In this document: positions 1-7,893 of the stretch, one piece after another
How the letters are laid out: each line of letters opens with the position of its first letter
How positions within the stretch are numbered: position 1 is the first letter of the stretch
Assembly: GCF_017356035.1 (NCBI RefSeq)
Contig: NZ_JAFIQX010000002.1
Span: 124,001 to 188,000 of the forward strand
Direction of reading: 5' to 3'
Length of the DNA stretch: 64,000 bases
Source of the DNA: Longitalea luteola
Lineage (GTDB): Bacteria; Bacteroidota; Bacteroidia; Chitinophagales; Chitinophagaceae
Notes under the pieces: generated by a model
Database searches by the model: none
Seen by the model: only the letters and a program-made list of their open reading frames with translations
What the model was told of the DNA's origin: nothing
Program-made: the position numbers and the translations under genes

Positions 1-977
1 CCAATGTAGCAATGTTTGCCGTAGCTATGTTTTGCCCACCAGTCGAGCAACACTTCATAGGCTGCCCGCGGATGGCCAAATTCAAAATAGATCTGGGGAG
101 CTACATAGTCTATCCAGCCGCTTTTCAACCAAAGCAGGATATCGGCATACAGCTCGTTGTAATTGGTCATCGATTTGGTATCACTGCCTTCAGGATCCTG
201 GCTGCGGTTTTTCCAGATGGCGAAGGGCGAAATACCGAAACGGCAGTACCGGTTTTCTTCTTTTATCGCAGTGCTCAGCTTTAAAATGATGGAGTCGGTA
301 TTGCTACGCCGCCAGTCGGCCAGGCTTAAGCCATTGCCATATTTTTCGTAGGACTCTTTATCAGGGAACTCTTTGCCTGAGATGGGGTATGGGTAGAAGT
401 AATCGTCGAAATGAACAGCATCTATATCGTAGCGGTTTACGATATCGCGGATCACATTCACCACATAGTTTTGCGCCTCTTTATTGCCCGGGTCGAAATA
501 GCGGGTGCCGCCATAACTCAAAAACCATTCGGGATGCGTGCGGGTGATGTGGTTTGCGCTAATAGAAGATTTTCCGATCGCAAACTCGGCCCGGTAGGGG
601 TTGCACCAGGCGTGGAATTCCATGCCCCGTTTATGTGCTTCTTCTACCATGAAGGCCAGCGGGTCATAGTAAGGCGTTGGCGCCTTACCCTGCTTACCGG
701 TAAGCCACTGGCTCCAGGGCTCGTATTGCGACGGATAAAATGCATCGGCGCATGGGCGCACCTGTACGATAACGGCATTCAGGCCATTACGTTTATGCAT
801 TTCAAGCAGATTTATGTATTCTGCTTTTTGACTTTCCGTATTAAAATTTCCACGTGAAGGCCAGTCGATATTATCTACTGTAGCAATCCACGCCGCCCTA
901 AATTCATATTTAGGTTGCGCTACTACATTAAACACTAAAAAACAGGCCACTACCATCAGGCATGTAGTTCTTTTCAT
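1..977 (-). CDS. GHL10/DUF187-type family 10-like glycosyl hydrolase (C-terminus cut by window edge)
   Basis: The reverse strand is open from an ATG at 977 to the left edge, giving about 325 residues without a stop. It starts with a lipid-free signal peptide (MKRTTCLMVVACFLVFNVVA), then EFRAAWIATVDNIDWPS, a typical opening of the DUF187/GHL10 family of putative glycoside hydrolases. Further family signatures follow: NGLNAVIVQVRP, GMEFHAWCNPYRA and YDIDAVHFDDYFYPYP, the last holding the likely catalytic acidic residues of the TIM barrel. Family members are periplasmic or surface enzymes of poorly defined substrate, often linked to cell-wall or polysaccharide turnover. The missing part should be the barrel end and any C-terminal fibronectin-like domain. 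The call to the family is firm; the substrate is unknown. Confidence 0.85.
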   Translation of the reverse strand, partial: MKRTTCLMVVACFLVFNVVAQPKYEFRAAWIATVDNIDWPSRGNFNTESQKAEYINLLEMHKRNGLNAVIVQVRPCADAFYPSQYEPWSQWLTGKQGKAPTPYYDPLAFMVEEAHKRGMEFHAWCNPYRAEFAIGKSSISANHITRTHPEWFLSYGGTRYFDPGNKEAQNYVVNVIRDIVNRYDIDAVHFDDYFYPYPISGKEFPDKESYEKYGNGLSLADWRRSNTDSIILKLSTAIKEENRYCRFGISPFAIWKNRSQDPEGSDTKSMTNYNELYADILLWLKSGWIDYVAPQIYFEFGHPRAAYEVLLDWWAKHSYGKHCYI

Positions 978-1017
978 ATTCGGATTAAAGATTAACGGAT
1001 GTGTTTACAAAGTACGG

Positions 1018-1470
1018 TTATTCTGCGCTTCTTATTTTATCTAGTAGATCATTTAACATTTTAGCTTCTTCTTCAGTAAGGTTTCCAAGCATCGCATCCA
1101 TCTGCTCGTTATAGCTATCCAGCTTGTCAAGCAATTGCAGGCCCAGATCGGTTATGGTTACGTCAACCAACCGGCGATCGGTCTTGCAAATTACTTTTTG
1201 TACCAGTTCCTTTTTTACCAGCCTGTCAACAATCCGGCTGGTATCACTCATTTTATCCAACATCCGTTGACGGATCTGCAGGGTTGACAAAGGTTTTCCG
1301 GCGCCCCGCAAAATGCGGAGGATATTATATTGTTGGGAAGTTATATCTCCCTTATCAAAAAACTGTTTGGTCTTTTCTGTTATCCAGTTATATGTAAAAA
1401 TCAGATTGACCACTGTTTTATGATACTCATTCCGGAATTTAGTCTGTTGTATATCTTTTTCAATACTCAT
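1018..1470 (-). CDS. MarR family winged-helix transcriptional regulator
   Basis: A 150-residue protein with the MarR layout: N-terminal dimerisation helices, then a winged helix (GDITSQQYNILRILRG, followed by LSTLQIRQRMLDKMSDTSR as recognition region and a KTDRRLVDVTITDLG wing), then a long C-terminal helix. MarR proteins bind short palindromes as dimers and usually repress neighbouring genes until a small ligand or oxidant releases them. The gene stands alone, 41 bp from the start of the upstream-placed glycosidase-like gene and on the same strand, and 59 bp downstream of the DinB-like gene, so it could be co-transcribed with the latter. The start is an ATG at 1470. The ligand cannot be told from sequence. 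Confidence 0.85.
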   Translation of the reverse strand: MSIEKDIQQTKFRNEYHKTVVNLIFTYNWITEKTKQFFDKGDITSQQYNILRILRGAGKPLSTLQIRQRMLDKMSDTSRIVDRLVKKELVQKVICKTDRRLVDVTITDLGLQLLDKLDSYNEQMDAMLGNLTEEEAKMLNDLLDKIRSAE

Positions 1471-1528
1471 GGCATTACAATTACACAGGAGTTAATGGTA
1501 AATAATCAAAACACATACCTGATTATAC

Positions 1529-1999
1529 TTACTGGCGGCTCAGCCGCGTCAGCATAAATATGCTGAAAATATGATGGGCTTCGTGCAGTAGAAAAAACTC
1601 TGTCCATTCCGTTACAGTTAATAAACCATATACCGGATGACGCCCGGTTCTATTAACTGCTGCACCGGTTAATGTCATAAGATGTTTGATAATACTCGTT
1701 CGCTGACCCGAAAGATCCGCCAGCAACTCAGCTACAGATCTTCTACAGCATGCTTTAAATGCCGGGTCATCATCGGCTTTATACCGATCGAACACTGGTT
1801 CATTTTCCGCTTGAATCTTTTGCATTCTTTGCAGAAAAACCGGCTGGTACGAAACCAGATGCGCCAATTGTTCAAATGCGCTCCATTTATCTTTATGTAT
1901 ACGTTGCTTTAATTCGTCTTCTGAAAAGCCATTCAATAATTCCAGAATGCTTTCATGCTGATGTTGCAACCGGCTACAAACAGATGCAGACAAAGACAT
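1529..1999 (-). CDS. DinB-like four-helix-bundle protein
   Basis: A 156-residue protein that looks like the DinB/YfiT-like putative metalloenzyme superfamily: four long helices with histidines at the expected places, one in FEQLAHLVSYQ and a pair in LLHEAHHIFSI near the C-terminus, which would form the metal triad. In this superfamily known members are thiol-dependent transferases (for example bacillithiol or mycothiol S-transferases), but most are uncharacterised. The ATG at 1999 gives a complete first helix. It is followed after 58 bp by the marR-type gene on the same strand. I am confident in the fold and not in any reaction. Confidence 0.75.
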   Translation of the reverse strand: MSLSASVCSRLQHQHESILELLNGFSEDELKQRIHKDKWSAFEQLAHLVSYQPVFLQRMQKIQAENEPVFDRYKADDDPAFKACCRRSVAELLADLSGQRTSIIKHLMTLTGAAVNRTGRHPVYGLLTVTEWTEFFLLHEAHHIFSIFMLTRLSRQ

Positions 2000-2247
2000 G
2001 GTACTCCCATTTTTTTGTTCTGCGGTCAGGCAGGGGAGGATGAGGTTTTCGGATTCGTGGTTTTCGATCCCGGTTGCCAGGGGTTATTGGTTTGGCCTAC
2101 TGTTTTGACCTAACGCAGAGATGTTTTGCTGCTAAACCAATTTTGATGTTCGAAATTACATTTTTTCTGATAGCTTACCATCAATCTGACACGTTTCAAA
2201 CTGAGTTTATATAATTTTTCCTGACAGGGATAAGTATTTCCTTACAC

Positions 2248-3279
2248 TTAATCGCCCCATACTCTGGTACCTTCACTGCAATTGGCACAAATGTCAATAT
2301 TTTTCCTGCCTAACAGCACCTGTTCCCTAAAGCGCTTATACTTGTCGTTATGCCATACTTCTTTAAAGCTCTTTCCTTTCAGATCGCCCAGGGTATGCTG
2401 CGCATCTTTATCGAAGCAGCAGGGCACTACCAGTCCATCCCAGCTGATCACCGTGGCATGCCATAAACGCCAGCAATGATTATGCAGGGCATTCTTAAAT
2501 TCCATTTGTCCTCGTTTGTTCTTCCGGTACCGGCTGTATTTTTCAATAGTAGGGATCAACTGATTGGGGTCATTCTCGTAGTCGTACACCTGGGCAGTTT
2601 TAAACCGCACTTCATCTACGCCTATCTCTTTGGCCAGCGCCTTTACCTCCTCTATCTGGTGCTCGTTTGGTTTAACTACCAGGAACTGGAAGAAAACAAA
2701 CGGCGTTTTGCTTTTCAACTCCTTTTTCCATTTCACAATATTCCGGGCGCCTTCCAGTACTTTATGCAATTTTCCGCCCACCCTGTATTGTTGATATACG
2801 TCCTGGGTGGTTCCATCGATAGAGATGATCAGCCTGTCTAACCCGCTTTCCACCGTTTTCCGGGCATTTTCGTCGGTGAGGTAATGCGCATTGGTCGATG
2901 TGGCCGTATAAATACCCTTCCCCGATGCGTACTTCACCATTTCAAGAAATGACGGGTTGAGGTAAGGCTCCCCCTGAAAATAAAATACCAGGTACAGCAG
3001 GTCCCGGGATAACTGGTCAATCGTCTGGCGGAAGAAATCTTTTTGCAACATGCCTGTAGGCCGGGTAAAAGCCCGTAATCCGCTGGGACATTCGGGACAG
3101 CGCAGGTTGCACGATGTGGTAGGTTCAAAAGAAATAGAGATCGGATATCCCCATTGTACTGGCTTGCCGGTAATTTTACTTATATAATAACTGCTTAATA
3201 CCTTACCTGCATTCCAGGCCCGCCGGGGCGTTATCCTCGATAATAAATTGAAACTATCGTGCCAGTTAATTGCGGGCAT
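2248..3279 (-). CDS. Radical SAM/SPASM domain protein
   Basis: A 343-residue radical SAM enzyme. The 4Fe-4S/SAM motif CxxxCxxC lies at residues 57-64 (CNLRCPEC), preceded by FEPTTS. The barrel carries the usual LxxSIDG strand (RLIISIDGTTQDVY) and the C-terminal part is a SPASM domain with cysteines in HNHCWRLW, VVPCCFDKD and DICANCSEG, which bind auxiliary clusters. SPASM proteins of this short type include peptide-modifying maturases and enzymes of lipid or cofactor pathways. No peptide precursor gene is visible next to it, and it is transcribed alone, so I do not assign a substrate. The ATG at 3279 is preceded in the leader by an A/T-rich box near 3286 that differs from the -7 consensus at one base. 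Confidence 0.85.
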   Translation of the reverse strand: MPAINWHDSFNLLSRITPRRAWNAGKVLSSYYISKITGKPVQWGYPISISFEPTTSCNLRCPECPSGLRAFTRPTGMLQKDFFRQTIDQLSRDLLYLVFYFQGEPYLNPSFLEMVKYASGKGIYTATSTNAHYLTDENARKTVESGLDRLIISIDGTTQDVYQQYRVGGKLHKVLEGARNIVKWKKELKSKTPFVFFQFLVVKPNEHQIEEVKALAKEIGVDEVRFKTAQVYDYENDPNQLIPTIEKYSRYRKNKRGQMEFKNALHNHCWRLWHATVISWDGLVVPCCFDKDAQHTLGDLKGKSFKEVWHNDKYKRFREQVLLGRKNIDICANCSEGTRVWGD

Positions 3280-3380
3280 AGAGGTGTAAAATTAGGGTTC
3301 ATTGTCATAAAGACAATGTTTTATGCACCCTTACGTTTAAAAGAGTTAAAATTTTCCACTTCAACAGATTATATCATCGC

Positions 3381-3406
3381 TTTGTTTAAGCGCTCCAATA
3401 TATTTG
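3381..3406 (+). promoter_or_regulatory. Bacteroidota-type promoter for the GH25 gene
   Basis: TTTG at 3381-3384 and a perfect TAnnTTTG box (TATATTTG) at 3399-3406 are spaced as the -33 and -7 elements of the Bacteroidota primary sigma factor. Only 9 bp separate the -7 box from the ATG at 3416, so the transcript would have almost no leader. Confidence 0.7.
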
Positions 3407-3415
3407 TGTACCCTT

Positions 3416-4189
3416 ATGGCAAATAAAAAAAAGGTAGCCATTGTTTGGAAGCTCGTTGTAGGACTGATCGTAGCCGCCACCGTATTCATGCTGTTTTTAC
3501 GTGTGTATGAATGGTGGCAGGAAAGGCGGGCCCATTTTGCCCGGTACGAGGCCTTTGGCATCGAAATTCCCACCCGTTATACAATTCATGGCATCGATGT
3601 ATCCCGTTACCAGGAAACGATTGACTGGGAAAGCGTTAAAGCAATGAATGTAGAAGGAATAAAAGTAGGTTTTACTTTTATTAAGGCCACTGAAGGACTG
3701 ACCAGCGAGGACCGCTTTTTTAAACGTAACTGGAAGCGCGCTAAAGAGGCCGGACTGGCCCGCGGCGCTTATCATTTCTTTATTGCCACCAAAAACGGCA
3801 AGGCCCAGGCCGAACATTTTATAAAAACAGTTGAACTGGCGCCCGGCGATCTGCCGCCTGTGCTTGATGTAGAAGCCACTTACGGAGTTCCCTATAAAAA
3901 AGTTCGTGAGCGGGTGCATGAATGGCTGGTGACTGTTGAAAACTACTACGGTGTACGTCCTATCATCTATGCGAATGTTGATTTTTATCAGCAGGTACTC
4001 AAAGATGAATTCGACGAATATCCTTTATGGGTGGCCCATTACCTGCAAAAAGAAAAACCCCGCATTTACCGCGACTGGCATTTCTGGCAATACAGCGAAC
4101 AGGGCCATGTAAACGGTATCTTCTGCAAAGTTGATTTCAATGCCTTCAGCGGCGACTCCACGGAATTCAAGAGTCTGTTGATCAATTGA
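3416..4189 (+). CDS. GH25 family lysozyme (membrane-anchored muramidase)
   Basis: A 257-residue protein. Residues about 5-30 form a single membrane anchor (VWKLVVGLIVAATVFMLFL), and the rest is a GH25 barrel: HGIDVSRYQ near the start, FIKATEG, GAYHFF, the catalytic acid pair in PPVLDVEA, and WHFWQYSEQG near the end. GH25 enzymes cleave the beta-1,4 bond between N-acetylmuramic acid and N-acetylglucosamine, so this one probably acts on peptidoglycan in the periplasm for remodelling. I chose the ATG at 3416; an in-frame TTG 12 bp upstream lies inside the promoter box and is unlikely to be used. Function is well supported by motifs; the physiological role is inferred. Confidence 0.92.
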   Translation: MANKKKVAIVWKLVVGLIVAATVFMLFLRVYEWWQERRAHFARYEAFGIEIPTRYTIHGIDVSRYQETIDWESVKAMNVEGIKVGFTFIKATEGLTSEDRFFKRNWKRAKEAGLARGAYHFFIATKNGKAQAEHFIKTVELAPGDLPPVLDVEATYGVPYKKVRERVHEWLVTVENYYGVRPIIYANVDFYQQVLKDEFDEYPLWVAHYLQKEKPRIYRDWHFWQYSEQGHVNGIFCKVDFNAFSGDSTEFKSLLIN

Positions 4190-4398
4190 TCGTGTGTTTC
4201 CGCAGAAAAACAGCATCGAAAAAATGAACAGGGGCTGGAAAAAAACATCGAAAAAAATTAAAGTGCCCAGCAGAAATAATCAGCATCCCTAAAAAATAAA
4301 CCGATACCAAAAATTTTTAACCAGGGTATTTAAAATTTGCCCCGTCAGGCTCAAATCAATTGCCGCTTATCTTACCTTGGTGTTATAATTTCTCATTT

Positions 4399-4635
4399 AT
4401 GAGCATGATGGAAGATGATATTAAAGATTTCCTGAAGCGCATCGTTTGGACCGTTTTTATAATGTTTTTGTGGCTTACCCTTACGCTGGGCATTGGGGCT
4501 TACAACGACCTGATGGTACCAAGCCCAACTGTTACCATTGGCAATATCATCTTTTACATCTGGAGCGCCGGCAGCCTGGCCACCGTTATCTATTTATTTG
4601 TTCGCATCTGGAAGAAGAAATTCCCGCATGGATGA
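4399..4635 (+). CDS. Small two-helix membrane protein
   Basis: A 78-residue protein starting MSMMEDDIKDFLKRI with two predicted membrane helices (TVFIMFLWLTLTLGIGAY and NIIFYIWSAGSLATVIYLFV) joined by a short polar loop, and a lysine-rich tail (WKKKFPHG) that should stay in the cytoplasm. I do not recognise a named family, though proteins of this build are common in Chitinophagaceae. The ATG at 4399 is preferred to an in-frame TTG 39 bp earlier because it starts just before the first helix. The gene is flanked downstream by a large repeat array that begins 7 bp after its stop codon. Confidence 0.6.
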   Translation: MSMMEDDIKDFLKRIVWTVFIMFLWLTLTLGIGAYNDLMVPSPTVTIGNIIFYIWSAGSLATVIYLFVRIWKKKFPHG

Positions 4636-4641
4636 AAAGAT

Positions 4642-4923
4642 AATGTGCTAATCTGCTAATGTGCTGATGTGCTGATGAAATACACCCTGCGCGAATTCAA
4701 TGTGCTAATTTGCTGATGTACCAATATGCTAATGAAATCCACTGCAGCGCGAATTCAATGTGCTAATCTGCTAATGTGGATGTGCTGATGAAATACACCC
4801 CTGCGCGAATTCAATGTGCTAATTTGCTGATGTGCCAATATGCTAATGAAATCCACTGCAGCGCGAATTCAATGTGCTGATCTGCTAATGTGCTGATGTG
4901 CTGATGAAATACACCCCTGCGCG
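4642..4923 (+). repeat. Tandem array of five 56-58 bp monomers built from 8-bp words
   Basis: Five monomers alternate as A-B-A-B-A: 4642-4698, 4699-4756, 4757-4812, 4813-4870 and 4871-4923. Each begins AATGTGCT and the first four end in GCGCGAATTC. Inside each monomer are 8-bp words such as TAATGTGC, TAATCTGC and TGATGTGC. A and B types differ at fixed positions (AAATACACC versus AAATCCACTG), so the dimer of about 115 bp is the unit that was duplicated. It starts 7 bp after the stop codon of the small membrane protein. Confidence 0.9.
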
Positions 4924-4925
4924 CA

Positions 4926-5170
4926 GGCCAATGGGCAATGGTCAATACGCAATTGGCAATTTTAACCCTTACTTCTGCCTGATGATTACCAGCGACAGTT
5001 TGAATAGGCGATACGCAATTGGCAATTCATACCCAATTTTTTGGCCCGCTGTTTAAGCGTAAATCACTTAATCTTTTGGCAGGTATAACAGCAACAAAAA
5101 AGGCTCCATTAAGAAGCCTTCAATTCTTTAGGTCTGTATTTTGTGGCCTATTGTCTATTGCTTATTGCCG
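4926..5170. repeat. Inverted pair of CAAT heptad arrays
   Basis: Left array at 4926-4960: five 7-bp words GGCCAAT, GGGCAAT, GGTCAAT, ACGCAAT, TGGCAAT; the last two recur at 5012-5025. Right array at 5147-5167 carries the reverse type: CCTATTG, TCTATTG, CTTATTG. The two orientations enclose a terminator hairpin at 5095-5122. The remaining 4961-5193 sequence shows no coding potential. Confidence 0.8.
5095..5122 (-). terminator. Rho-independent terminator of the DUF6089 gene
   Basis: On the reverse strand the stem AAGGCT / AGCCTT with a short loop is followed directly by six T, 72 bp after the stop codon of the outer-membrane protein gene. Confidence 0.75.
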
Positions 5171-5193
5171 TTTTGATTAGGGGTTAGGGGGTA

Positions 5194-6048
5194 TTAAAAC
5201 CTTGTAGCCGGACAACCCACTTTTTTGTCTTTGTGATAGCTTGGCAAACCGGCAATACGTTTATACTGATCAATAAATGAACGTACTGTAACAGTGAGGG
5301 CCATATAATAAAAGCCGTCTTTTACATTCGCATTACCACGGGGCGTTTTAGCAGCAGGATAAGCGCCCTGCCCAACCTCATCACCGCGATATGCCAGATC
5401 AACAGCCGTTTGCCCCTTTGCAGCAAATAAAACGCCCTGGTCTGCATATTCTGAACTTACATCATCCAGGTAATCAGTAAACAACTTGCGGTAGCCGAGT
5501 TCCAGTCCAACCCTGATATCCTCCGTAATAACATAGGTAGCGCCAATGCCGAGCGGTATATTGAACTGCGTGAGTTTATAGTCTTTTTTACCCGGTATAA
5601 TTCCCTGTCCCTCGGTGCTTAATGGTTTCAGGTAAGTTTTAGTGCCATCTTCCGTATGGGTATAGGGTTTGAAATTATACAATCCCACCCCGGCAAATAC
5701 ATATGGGGTGATCCAGGAATTGTTCAAACTTAATATATTGTATTGCGCGCCAAGCTCCCATTCAAATACTTTGGTAGCAAAATTCAGGTTACGTCTTTGC
5801 ATGCCCGGGCTGCCTTTTTTATCGTCAGCCTGCAGGGAAGTGAGCGTAAAGTAAGTGCGGGCGGTAAAATGTTCCGACAGATCATACTGAGCGCCGAATG
5901 ACCCCAAGAACCGGGCCTGTTTAAAGGTTATATTCTTCTCCTGCAGATCTCCCTGGTAATTGGCAATTCCCAACCGGGCTGCAAAGTGAAAATTCTGTGC
6001 AACGGCTGCCAGGGGCATACAACATAACAGCGTGATAATCTTTCTCAT
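5194..6048 (-). CDS. DUF6089-type outer-membrane beta-barrel protein
   Basis: A 284-residue protein with a signal peptide (MRKIITLLCCMPLAAVAQ) and alternating amphipathic strands: FHFAARLGIANYQGDLQ, FLGSFGAQYDLS, WELGAQYNIL, TPYVFAGVGLYNFKP, FNIPLGIGATYVI and RVGLELGYRKLFTDYLDDVS. This pattern, with the GDLQ turn after strand one and the TDYLDDVS sequence, is that of the DUF6089 family of small outer-membrane barrels in Bacteroidota, some of which belong near gliding/T9SS functions. It should sit in the outer membrane; no ligand is known. It is monocistronic, with its own promoter box and terminator. Confidence 0.8.
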   Translation of the reverse strand: MRKIITLLCCMPLAAVAQNFHFAARLGIANYQGDLQEKNITFKQARFLGSFGAQYDLSEHFTARTYFTLTSLQADDKKGSPGMQRRNLNFATKVFEWELGAQYNILSLNNSWITPYVFAGVGLYNFKPYTHTEDGTKTYLKPLSTEGQGIIPGKKDYKLTQFNIPLGIGATYVITEDIRVGLELGYRKLFTDYLDDVSSEYADQGVLFAAKGQTAVDLAYRGDEVGQGAYPAAKTPRGNANVKDGFYYMALTVTVRSFIDQYKRIAGLPSYHKDKKVGCPATRF

Positions 6049-6084
6049 TAATATTCAATTAGGATAATATACGTTCAACGGCCA

Positions 6085-6114
6085 CAAATCTACGATCTGG
6101 TCGACTACTTTAAA
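6085..6114 (-). promoter_or_regulatory. Promoter of the DUF6089 gene
   Basis: The reverse strand carries a perfect TAnnTTTG box (TAGATTTG, 6085-6092), 37 bp upstream of the ATG. An imperfect -33 element (TTTA) lies at 6111-6114. Confidence 0.55.
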
Positions 6115-6237
6115 CGGTATGAGCATGAATTTATTACACAGTCCCTGGCCCCCTGAAGGGGGTTAATGATCGCATAAATTGACCGGAAAATGCGCATAGG
6201 GAATGCGCTTCAGCAACCCTTTTATGTTTTTCGAGCT

Positions 6238-6333
6238 GCGTTTTGTGTGCCGCTTTGCGTGTGGCGTGTGGCGTTTTGCGTTCCGCGTTTTGCGTTTTGC
6301 GTTTGGCGTTCTGCGTATGGCGTTTGGCGTTAA
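6238..6333 (+). repeat. Array of about 14 heptads, consensus GCGTTTK
   Basis: From 6257 onward eleven uninterrupted 7-bp words follow in register, all starting GCGT: GCGTGTG twice, then GCGTTTT, GCGTTCC, GCGTTTT, GCGTTTT, GCGTTTG, GCGTTCT, GCGTATG, GCGTTTG, GCGTTAA. Three imperfect words precede them. The last word overlaps the stop codon (TAA on the reverse strand, 6330-6332) of the DUF4440 gene. The rest of the gap 6049-6237 holds only the promoter box at 6085. Confidence 0.9.
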
Positions 6334-6755
6334 CTGCTATGATCTGCCACGATCACCCAGGTTCCGTTGATCTTTCTGAAGAGAAGGTTATAATGGCCGC
6401 CCACATCGCCGATCTTTCGCTGTAAATTCCATTTGCCCACGACAAAATAAAACTCCGGCGACAGGCGCTGTACTTTTATCAGGTCAAATGTCAGCTTGCC
6501 CATGGCGTCGGCACTGCTGTAATTCTTTTTATAATTCGTCAGGGTGTTCTGATAACCATAGGTCACCCCGCTTTTTCCAATGAACATGAGGGAGTCGCTG
6601 TTCCAGTATCCTTTCATGAATGCTTCAAGGTTACCACTGTTCCAGGCCGTGGTTTGATCGCCTAAGATCTTCCGGATCGCCTGTTCATCATTGTCCTGGG
6701 CCCTTGTCTGTTGGATCAGGAAGAAGGCAAGAATGAATAACGGTAAGCTTCTCAT
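6330..6755 (-). CDS. Secreted DUF4440/SnoaL-like protein
   Basis: A 141-residue protein with a signal peptide (MRSLPLFILAFFLIQQTRA) followed by an NTF2-like cone fold: DEQAIRKILGDQTTAWNSGNLEAF is the classic first helix pair of DUF4440/SnoaL-like proteins, and the strands FDLIKVQRLS, YFVVGKWNLQ and HYNLLFRKINGTWVIVADHSS complete it. Such proteins are often small ligand-binding or calcium/calmodulin kinase association-type domains; the periplasmic ones have no known role. I chose the ATG at 6755 because it opens the signal peptide; a longer frame to 6872 starts in repeat sequence. The stop codon lies inside the GCGTTTK array. Confidence 0.75.
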   Translation of the reverse strand: MRSLPLFILAFFLIQQTRAQDNDEQAIRKILGDQTTAWNSGNLEAFMKGYWNSDSLMFIGKSGVTYGYQNTLTNYKKNYSSADAMGKLTFDLIKVQRLSPEFYFVVGKWNLQRKIGDVGGHYNLLFRKINGTWVIVADHSS

Positions 6756-6836
6756 AAATGTAGTTGTTTTTCTAAAGATAAAGCAAAGTCGACAAGTTGA
6801 CGGGCTTGACAATTCATAAGGATGAACGCAGTGCGC

Positions 6837-6864
6837 CTGGCATCTGGTAACCGGTAACCGGTGA
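6837..6864 (+). repeat. Heptad array CTGGTAA/CCGGTAA
   Basis: Four 7-bp words in register: CTGGCAT, CTGGTAA, CCGGTAA, CCGGTGA. The same word family appears at 44526-44550 and, inverted, at 44447-44473; related words occur at 21901-21938. Confidence 0.7.
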
Positions 6865-6865
6865 C

Positions 6866-6905
6866 AAAACAAAAGCCCGAAAGAATCGCAACTCTTTCAG
6901 GCTTT
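6866..6905 (-). terminator. Terminator of the TIM-barrel gene
   Basis: Reverse-strand hairpin with arms AAAGCC-t-GAAAGA and TCTTTC-g-GGCTTT (one internal mismatch) followed by TTTTG and TTTTG, starting 24 bp after the stop codon at 6929. Confidence 0.7.
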
Positions 6906-6928
6906 CTGATCTATTACCAGTATAAAAA

Positions 6929-7801
6929 TTACATTTTAAATTTCTTCATATACTTAGCATCCACTTCCACGCTTTTCAGCGGGGTGCTGTTATCGTAACG
7001 CTCCTGTTCTACGATATAATATTCCAATCCTTTGGCTGAACCGGCTTTCAGGATCTTTTTAAAATCAATGCTCCCGGTACCCAGGTCTACAGAGGCATCG
7101 TGCTCTTTGGCATCTGCGCCCTTTTTGCGGTCTTTCACGTGGCACAGCTTCCAACGGCCGGGGTATTTATTAAACCAGGCTATAGGATCGGCGCCGGCGG
7201 TAACCACCCAGTAAATATCCATTTCAAAATCAACCAGGTCGGCATTGGTATTTTGCATCAGAACTTCATGCGGCAGCTGGCCTTCCATTTCCGTAAAGCT
7301 GTAGCCGTGGTTGTGATAGGCAAAACGCAATCCGTTCTTTTTACAGATCTCGCCGCAGGCATTGAATTTCTCAGCAGCCTTTTTAAAATCATCAATTGAT
7401 TTGTTGGCCCCGCCCAGGCTTGGACAGATCAAATATTTCATTCCTATTTCACCGGCCTGTGCAGCCTTGGTTTCAAAATCTTTATTGATATTACAATGGC
7501 TCGAAACGATGGTCATGCCCAGCTCATCCATATATTTTTTGAATTCCTTATTGGTCATTCCCCAGAACATACCGTCTTTGCCTTCATAACTTTCAATTTG
7601 CTTATATCCGAAGCCAGCTACCTGTTTCAAAACACCCTTTGGATCTTTGGGCAGGTCGCTGCGCAGGGAATATAACTGCAATCCGAACTTTTTAATAGAC
7701 GCCCTGGCTTCAGCATCCTCCATGGAAAAAACGGACCTTGAAACGAGTAATCCAGAAGCCAATGTTCCGGTTGCTTTGAGAAAACTTCTTCTGTTGTACA
7801 T
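6929..7801 (-). CDS. Tat-exported sugar phosphate isomerase/epimerase-like TIM barrel
   Basis: A 290-residue AP-endonuclease-2/xylose-isomerase-like barrel preceded by a twin-arginine signal (NRRSFLKATG). Barrel signatures: KKFGLQLYSLRSDL, GYKQIESYEG, IVSSHCNI, LRFAYHNHGYSF, VDFEMDIYWV, WKLCHVKDRK and LEYYIVEQERYD, which supply the Glu/Asp/His/Glu metal site. Related periplasmic proteins are found in Bacteroidota next to GMC oxidoreductases and DUF1080 proteins. By analogy with TIM-barrel subunits of C-glycoside lyases, it may cleave or isomerise 3-keto sugars. It lies 92 bp downstream of the dehydrogenase small-subunit gene on the same strand and may be the last gene of that operon. It is a paralogue of the proteins at 12299 and 20892. 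Confidence 0.85.
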   Translation of the reverse strand: MYNRRSFLKATGTLASGLLVSRSVFSMEDAEARASIKKFGLQLYSLRSDLPKDPKGVLKQVAGFGYKQIESYEGKDGMFWGMTNKEFKKYMDELGMTIVSSHCNINKDFETKAAQAGEIGMKYLICPSLGGANKSIDDFKKAAEKFNACGEICKKNGLRFAYHNHGYSFTEMEGQLPHEVLMQNTNADLVDFEMDIYWVVTAGADPIAWFNKYPGRWKLCHVKDRKKGADAKEHDASVDLGTGSIDFKKILKAGSAKGLEYYIVEQERYDNSTPLKSVEVDAKYMKKFKM

Positions 7802-7893
7802 GAAATTGGTTGTGGGTGATTAAAATCAAATACTGAATATCGAAGCGATGATCGCCTCAACATTCAGTATTCTTTATTTAAAAACGAACGATA

